Assembly (NCBI GenBank): GCA_020080175.1
Contig: JAGHQL010000162.1
Coordinates: 1-63,559 of the forward strand
Source of the DNA: Glutinoglossum americanum
Lineage: Eukaryota; Ascomycota; Geoglossomycetes; Geoglossales; Geoglossaceae
Length of the DNA: 63,559 bases
Reading direction: 5' to 3'
In this document: positions 58,837 through 63,559 of the stretch, in pieces
Layout of the letters: each line of letters opens with the position of its first letter
Position numbering within the stretch: position 1 is the stretch's first letter
Notes under the pieces: model-generated
Told to the model about the DNA's origin: nothing
Databases searched by the model: none
The model's input: only the letters and a program-made list of their open reading frames with translations
Program-made: the position numbers and the translations under genes

Positions 58837-61800
58837 ATGGCGGCGGTTCGGGCGCAATCTCAGGCAGCAGCAACTCCCAACTCCTCTCGAAGCTCGCATC
58901 CCGAAGCTGTCGCCGATGATAGCTGGCAATTGCCAAAGGGTCCTTGCAATTTTCGAGAATCATCCTTCAGCGGCAGCATAAAGTGCGGCTGTCGCCGGTT
59001 TTGGATTGACCGACCAGTCGGTCATGGCGGACAGGTCCCTACAACCACCAGCTGCGAGAATGGGGTAGGAAACGGACAAACTGCATCGTGCATGTGCAGA
59101 CATCATGCGTGTTTCCACGATGTAGTCTATCGGCCATCAAGTTCGAGCTCGACCTCAGCAGTGCCAAACCCGGGTCTGGAAGTCACACCGGCCCATGTTT
59201 ATCGAAGGGATGCGGACCGTACCGCTGCATCGCCTTTGTACGTGCTCATCCGATCCCCTGCAGACCTCTCGCGTGGTAGTACCGTCTTAGACCCTTCAAT
59301 TTTGGTGGACAATGATAGAAGGCGGGCCTCAAACGGAGGCATTACCACATCACCGAGCCTACTCAACGACCATGAACGGCAACACAACTCATACAGTAGC
59401 GGTCTTGGAGAGACTCCCCAGGAGACTACGAATTCAACCGCGGCGGCAGAACAGGCTCTTTTGCATATCGCAGACGGGCTTGCCCCTACCACCAGAGCTC
59501 CTTGTTCTCAGGCCAGCTCTTCTGGACTTCCACCAATCCCCTCACAGTGTCTCTTATCGTCTGAGAATGTAAGGCCGGATGTCCTTGATGCTATTCAAAG
59601 CAATGACGACAGGGCATCACGATCCTTGAGAAAGTCCAGCGCTCCAGTGAACAGCGGCGCTGCAGCCACAACAGCACACCCGGCCGCAGGGCTTGGACTG
59701 AGCTTGATCACCGAGGCTTCTGAAGCGGATACGGAACGTATTGAGTCCGCGGCTACTTCCGCGCATAGCAGCTTTGTGAGGCAGAGACTACTAGAGGATC
59801 AGGAATCCCATCTCCAATCAAGGATCGAGTATGAGCTATCTTTGAACGTCGCCAATAAGCGTAATTCAACATCGTCAGAGTCGACGCCCTATGCACCTTC
59901 CACGATTTCAGTATTTCAACCGACACAACATAAACGCAACCAAACTCCCTGGAAAACCTGCTCGTTGGTTTCGTCGCGGGGTGCTCCCGCCATCACTACT
60001 GGCAACATGGTTGCTCCATCAGGAACTCCGGAGGACACGGTACAGACAGAACTTGCGACTCCCTGCACCCCCGATCTGCGGATGCTAGACAACCTAGAGA
60101 CAAGGAAAGCAGTAAAGGAGGTGATCGGAATGGTTGACTTGCTTGATAGGGAGGTTAAGAGGATCGAAGGTGGCATCACCTATACGAATAGAAGCCCCCA
60201 ACATGCTCCTAGCGACGACAGCTGCGATCAATTACAATTACTCCCGAAAGGGCAAAAGTCTACACTGGCTCCGCCAAGTCATCTCAGTGCTGACCTCAAG
60301 TCGAGCAACCTAATCTCATCTTTGAGCCACTTGCTCCCGGCTCTCAAGTCACTTTTGACTCAGTACCCCACCATTCTAGATGTGATAAAAAGTTATGCGA
60401 CTCGGTTTGATGTCTTGGAAAACGCTTCATACTCCAACGCACCTGTTGAAGATCTTCAGCAAAAGGTGGAGCTAGTGGAAGACCGAGTGCTAGATCTCGA
60501 GGGCAAAGTCGAAGAATTCGAAAAGTGGCGTACCGGTCACGACGAAGATAGCAGCAGCGTCACCCGGAGACACCAAACTGCGAGAGGAAAGACTGAGAAG
60601 GCTGAGGACGAAGGCGTAAACGCGAGATCCACCTCTTTCGTATCTACTACATCCTCGGCAACGAATGCCTCAAATACATCGTCGGCATTAATCGCCGCTG
60701 CTATTGACCGCTCTGGAATGTTGTCGCGTTTTGAATCGTTATCGTCGAGACTGCATGAACTCGAGGCATCTGCTCCACCCTCCCTAGCCCGTCCATGGGA
60801 AGTAGAGATTGTTTTCCTACCTTGGGGGAGGAGCTTAAAAGGCATCTGGTTCCCAGCAGATGATTTCCCAGCATCCAGTTCAGGAAGCACAACACAGGCG
60901 ACAGAGAGTTGGATGCAAACACAAGGCCCTATCGAGTTGTCCCGGAGAGGCTCCATGCAGATTCTTGACGAAAAGCCAGGAGGCTGGAACGAGACTGCGA
61001 TACGTCAATGGGCGAAAGGCACGGAGCCGTGGATGGTACCAAGAGCTTGCGGTCAAACGAGCAGGGTCTACGAGAGGCTCTGCAGTAGGGGCCTTGCGCG
61101 AACAATTCAGGTCACAGGTAATGGAGCCGCAGATGTACAAGCCGCCATGATAGCAGCGTTTGGCAGTTTGATGGAGACCTTCAACGGAAGTCAAAATTCC
61201 TTAATCAAGGGCGGCCATTCTCCCTTCTCATCACGGAGCGAAGACACTCCGGGCCTACCTCTAGGCCTCGCTGCGCCATTCATCCCCCTACGAAAGCTGC
61301 ATAGGGAATCCCGGCTCCGATTCCTCAACCCTGAAGAGATGCTCACGTCAGCATTATGGACGGTCGATTTCCTGGCATCTAGTACCATAATGATGGCTAA
61401 AGCTGGGCAAAAGCGTCTCTTTGTCACCCATCGAGATGGATACATCCAGTACGACCGCGACGAACGAACTCAGTGGACATGGCAGAAACTGAGAGAGCTG
61501 CCGCGCGCCGACCTCTCTGAACTATCCCCAGTCGATCTGATGAGCAGTGGCCAGGTCCGTGAAGCGGATGCAAAGGAGGCATGCTGGGAGTGGGATGGGA
61601 AATTGGATCCTCAAATCCCTTCGACATCATCATCATTTGCTTCAGGCACCTCGCATGGGTCATCCCGGCACTGCTACCAGGCTAAGCCCTCTCTCTTCTC
61701 ACCAGACCACCACTCGTCTGACGAATCTGAATCCAACCTCCGAAAATCCCCCCGTCCGATCTCTCCTGTCTCCCAATTTCCTCACTCTCACCACCGCCGA

Positions 61801-62382
61801 ACATCTACACCTCGCACCACACCCACCCCTCTACTCAGCAAACGTCGCACTCCTTCTAGTGAATATCGCGTTTCCTCCCCAACCAAGCCCCTCTCATCAT
61901 CAAAACGTCGCCGCACCTCTCGCTCCCCAACACACGATAACCCTTCCACCCAAGACCGTCCAGTTTGGGCATCCACACCCCACAGATCCAATCCCCCCAG
62001 CCCATTCTTCTCCGAGATCGGCGTCCCGTATCCTGGATCATCGGTGGCAGCAGTGGCTAATAATAAAAGAGGAACTACACCATTTGCGTACGCTACGCCT
62101 CACAGCGGGCCAGTGGCGATAGATAGTCGAGGGAGAGACATCGGGAGCACTGTTGGAACGGATGAGGGGGGGAAGAGAGAAGAGGAAGATGAGGTTTGGG
62201 AGGGAGTGGAGAGTGAGGGAATTGAAGTTGAAGGTCATGAAGAGGTTGTGGGGGGACTGGTAGAGAGGTTTTGGGAGGAGTCGGGAGGGGGTAACGGGGT
62301 GGACGTGAACGTTAAAAGGGAGCAGGAGTATGAGGATGGAGATGAGTTTTTCGATGAGGAGAGCGCTGCGTGGGACTCATAG
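58837..62382 (+). CDS. Large conserved fungal protein with Cys/His-rich N terminus
   Basis: One exon of 1,181 residues from the first ATG (58837). Near residues 45-95 is a Cys/His-rich stretch, CGCRRFWID ... SCMCRHHACFHDV, that may bind metal. A long Ser/Thr-rich part follows, then a coiled-coil block (about 480-570: KSYATRFDVLENASYS, DLQQKVELVEDRVLDLEGKV). A conserved globular part at about 650-930 has WEVEIVFLPWGRSLKGIWFP, WAKGTEPWMVPRACGQ, YERLCSRGLARTIQVTG, SALWTVDFLASS and LFVTHRDGYIQYDRD. The C terminus is Ser/Pro-rich, then acidic. These blocks recur in filamentous ascomycetes in proteins of unknown function. No catalytic motif is recognised. Confidence 0.82.
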   Translation: MAAVRAQSQAAATPNSSRSSHPEAVADDSWQLPKGPCNFRESSFSGSIKCGCRRFWIDRPVGHGGQVPTTTSCENGVGNGQTASCMCRHHACFHDVVYRPSSSSSTSAVPNPGLEVTPAHVYRRDADRTAASPLYVLIRSPADLSRGSTVLDPSILVDNDRRRASNGGITTSPSLLNDHERQHNSYSSGLGETPQETTNSTAAAEQALLHIADGLAPTTRAPCSQASSSGLPPIPSQCLLSSENVRPDVLDAIQSNDDRASRSLRKSSAPVNSGAAATTAHPAAGLGLSLITEASEADTERIESAATSAHSSFVRQRLLEDQESHLQSRIEYELSLNVANKRNSTSSESTPYAPSTISVFQPTQHKRNQTPWKTCSLVSSRGAPAITTGNMVAPSGTPEDTVQTELATPCTPDLRMLDNLETRKAVKEVIGMVDLLDREVKRIEGGITYTNRSPQHAPSDDSCDQLQLLPKGQKSTLAPPSHLSADLKSSNLISSLSHLLPALKSLLTQYPTILDVIKSYATRFDVLENASYSNAPVEDLQQKVELVEDRVLDLEGKVEEFEKWRTGHDEDSSSVTRRHQTARGKTEKAEDEGVNARSTSFVSTTSSATNASNTSSALIAAAIDRSGMLSRFESLSSRLHELEASAPPSLARPWEVEIVFLPWGRSLKGIWFPADDFPASSSGSTTQATESWMQTQGPIELSRRGSMQILDEKPGGWNETAIRQWAKGTEPWMVPRACGQTSRVYERLCSRGLARTIQVTGNGAADVQAAMIAAFGSLMETFNGSQNSLIKGGHSPFSSRSEDTPGLPLGLAAPFIPLRKLHRESRLRFLNPEEMLTSALWTVDFLASSTIMMAKAGQKRLFVTHRDGYIQYDRDERTQWTWQKLRELPRADLSELSPVDLMSSGQVREADAKEACWEWDGKLDPQIPSTSSSFASGTSHGSSRHCYQAKPSLFSPDHHSSDESESNLRKSPRPISPVSQFPHSHHRRTSTPRTTPTPLLSKRRTPSSEYRVSSPTKPLSSSKRRRTSRSPTHDNPSTQDRPVWASTPHRSNPPSPFFSEIGVPYPGSSVAAVANNKRGTTPFAYATPHSGPVAIDSRGRDIGSTVGTDEGGKREEEDEVWEGVESEGIEVEGHEEVVGGLVERFWEESGGGNGVDVNVKREQEYEDGDEFFDEESAAWDS

Positions 62383-63140
62383 AATTTACTTTCCCTTTCT
62401 TCCTTTCTTTCCTTATTTACTCGTAGGTTGTGGAGGGCGGGGAATCTAATCTAGCGCTCGGGGATATACTGCTACCCATCCGCTTTTATCCTTATCCTTG
62501 CTGTTATTTCATTTTGGATTGCTCACACGGTGTCCCTCGGCTGGCTGGCTGGCTGGCTGGCTGGCTTGGCTGGATTGGCCGAGACATCGGGCTCATCATC
62601 TATCCCGATTTATCTCGATTTCCGACTACCCGTTTTATTCGCGGGGGACTTTTAAAATCCCAAAGGCGAGCAAGCAAGCATCCCATCCTGTCTCTCCTCC
62701 CTAGTATTCATCCCAGATACCATACCGCACCTCATCCACCATACCCTTTCCTTCCCTCGAACCTCACTCATCTTTGGATATCCAAGGCGTGTCTTGCCTC
62801 GACGCTTTCATCTATTCACGTTATGTTTATGTAAGATTTTCCCTTCAGGTAAACGCAAAAACGCTTGGGATAGGGAGGGAGGGGGGGATTTTTAAATTAG
62901 ACTGGTATTTTCAAAATGAAAATCGTCAACATAGATACTTTCAAACACGTAAAGTCAGTTTAGCCCACCTGTGTCCAGGAATTGGACAGAGGCTGACTAA
63001 TCCAAGCATCGACGAGCAGTGTTCGAACCACAGTGCATCAGCTCTAACTCCGCTTCTTTGTCGGTATCGAACCCGATCACCTCTCTGGATTCCCCAGAAT
63101 TCCGCTATTAAGTCTCGGCCAACTCAGCGATTTCCTTAGG
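62383..63140. other. Intergenic region
   Basis: About 760 nt after the large conserved gene. Includes a GGCT microsatellite and a tRNA-like remnant, described separately. No gene seen. Confidence 0.55.
62539..62575. repeat. (GGCT)n microsatellite
   Basis: Six GGCT units, then GGCTT and GGCTGG. A weaker GCAAGCAAGCA follows at about 62667. Confidence 0.9.
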
Positions 63141-63162
63141 AAGGAATTATGCGCCTTGGACC

Positions 63163-63559
63163 TTGAGACAATGTACTCAAGGCTCTGGATGGCGTCTACG
63201 TCAAGCACGGAAATCTCCCCGCTCCACAAGGCGCCTGATTGAAGGGCGTGAAATCACCATCGCTGAAGACCCGGGGCTACATCTCGTTACGTCGTACACC
63301 AAGATTTTTATCAAGCCACCTCCATCCTATCTCCCGTCATCGGAATTCCGGAGGTACTATTTGTCCGGCCCTCGACTCTGCGATGGGTGGGAAGAAATTT
63401 AGAATGCCGCCCTTAGATATTACGCACCCGGAGCTATTTGATCCAACATGAGTCTGATTTCCATACCGCCGTGACAGCACAGAAAGGGCAAGCGCCGCTC
63501 GTGCCTGTTGCGAGGCATGCCCTCGGAGCATTCCGCTCAGGGGTTATGACCTCAGAGCA
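63163..63559 (+). pseudogene. DUF6601-like gene fragment, broken or multi-exon, cut by window end
   Basis: Three plus-strand frames carry pieces that resemble the filamentous-fungal DUF6601 family in order. About 63176-63233 reads ALDGVYVKHGNLPAPQ. About 63226-63402 reads LIEGREITIAEDPGLHLV and KIFIKPPPSYLPSSEF. About 63428-63559 reads SYLIQHESDFHTAVTAQKG. The first shift occurs near 63230, where no good donor/acceptor pair is visible, and the second frame ends in a stop at 63400-63402. That favours a pseudogene, but introns or sequence error could explain part of it. The match is from memory of the family, and the 3' end lies beyond the window. Confidence 0.4.

Overview
The window is nuclear DNA of a filamentous ascomycete (Pezizomycotina). 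The evidence is short introns (mostly 45-110 nt) with CTAAC/CTGAC-type branch sites, intron-split ribosomal protein genes, a LaeA-like methyltransferase, an ER DnaJ ending in KDEL, and several families conserved in filamentous fungi. Exon joins below were made by eye from GT..AG borders and reading-frame continuity. For the confident genes the spliced length divides exactly by three. The genus cannot be told from the sequence. I saw no transposon, virus-like element, CRISPR array or prokaryotic operon.

Layout. 1-5.2 kb: a partial Ala/Pro-rich coding end, then a GPI-anchored cupredoxin gene (minus) with a CA microsatellite against its start codon, then about 2.6 kb of simple-sequence DNA including a G-quadruplex motif. 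5.2-12.2 kb (minus): a seven-exon DNMT5-type gene that fuses a C5-cytosine methyltransferase, zinc finger, SNF2 ATPase and RING in one 2,207-residue protein, with a small acidic ORF upstream. 14-21 kb: an ER Hsp40 (SCJ1-like) with two UPRE-like cores upstream, a coiled-coil protein, and tandem genes for ribosomal proteins eL30 and uL16. 21-24.3 kb: no firm gene, but some exon-like pieces on the minus strand. 24.3-26.8 kb: malic enzyme in ten exons. 28.9-33 kb: a LaeA-like methyltransferase and an acidic conserved protein. 34.2-39.8 kb: a PRP2/DHX16 DEAH helicase and a SIS-domain sugar isomerase-like protein. 39.8-43.8 kb: gene-poor. 43.8-50.7 kb: a cytochrome P450, ribosomal protein eL42, a 2H phosphoesterase, an intron-containing tRNA-Trp, and a TFIIIC triple-barrel subunit. 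51.3-57.8 kb: a NASP/Hif1-type histone chaperone, the cleavage/polyadenylation factor MPE1/RBBP6, and an ornithine decarboxylase antizyme with an intact +1 programmed frameshift site. 58.8-62.4 kb: a large conserved fungal protein. The last 0.4 kb holds pieces resembling the DUF6601 family.

Most genes are housekeeping: translation, RNA processing, Pol III transcription, chromatin assembly, ER folding and polyamine control. There is no biosynthetic cluster. The P450 and the methyltransferase lie 13 kb apart with unrelated genes between. The three most notable features are the DNMT5 gene, the antizyme recoding site, and the divergent tRNA-Trp/TFIIIC-subunit pair.
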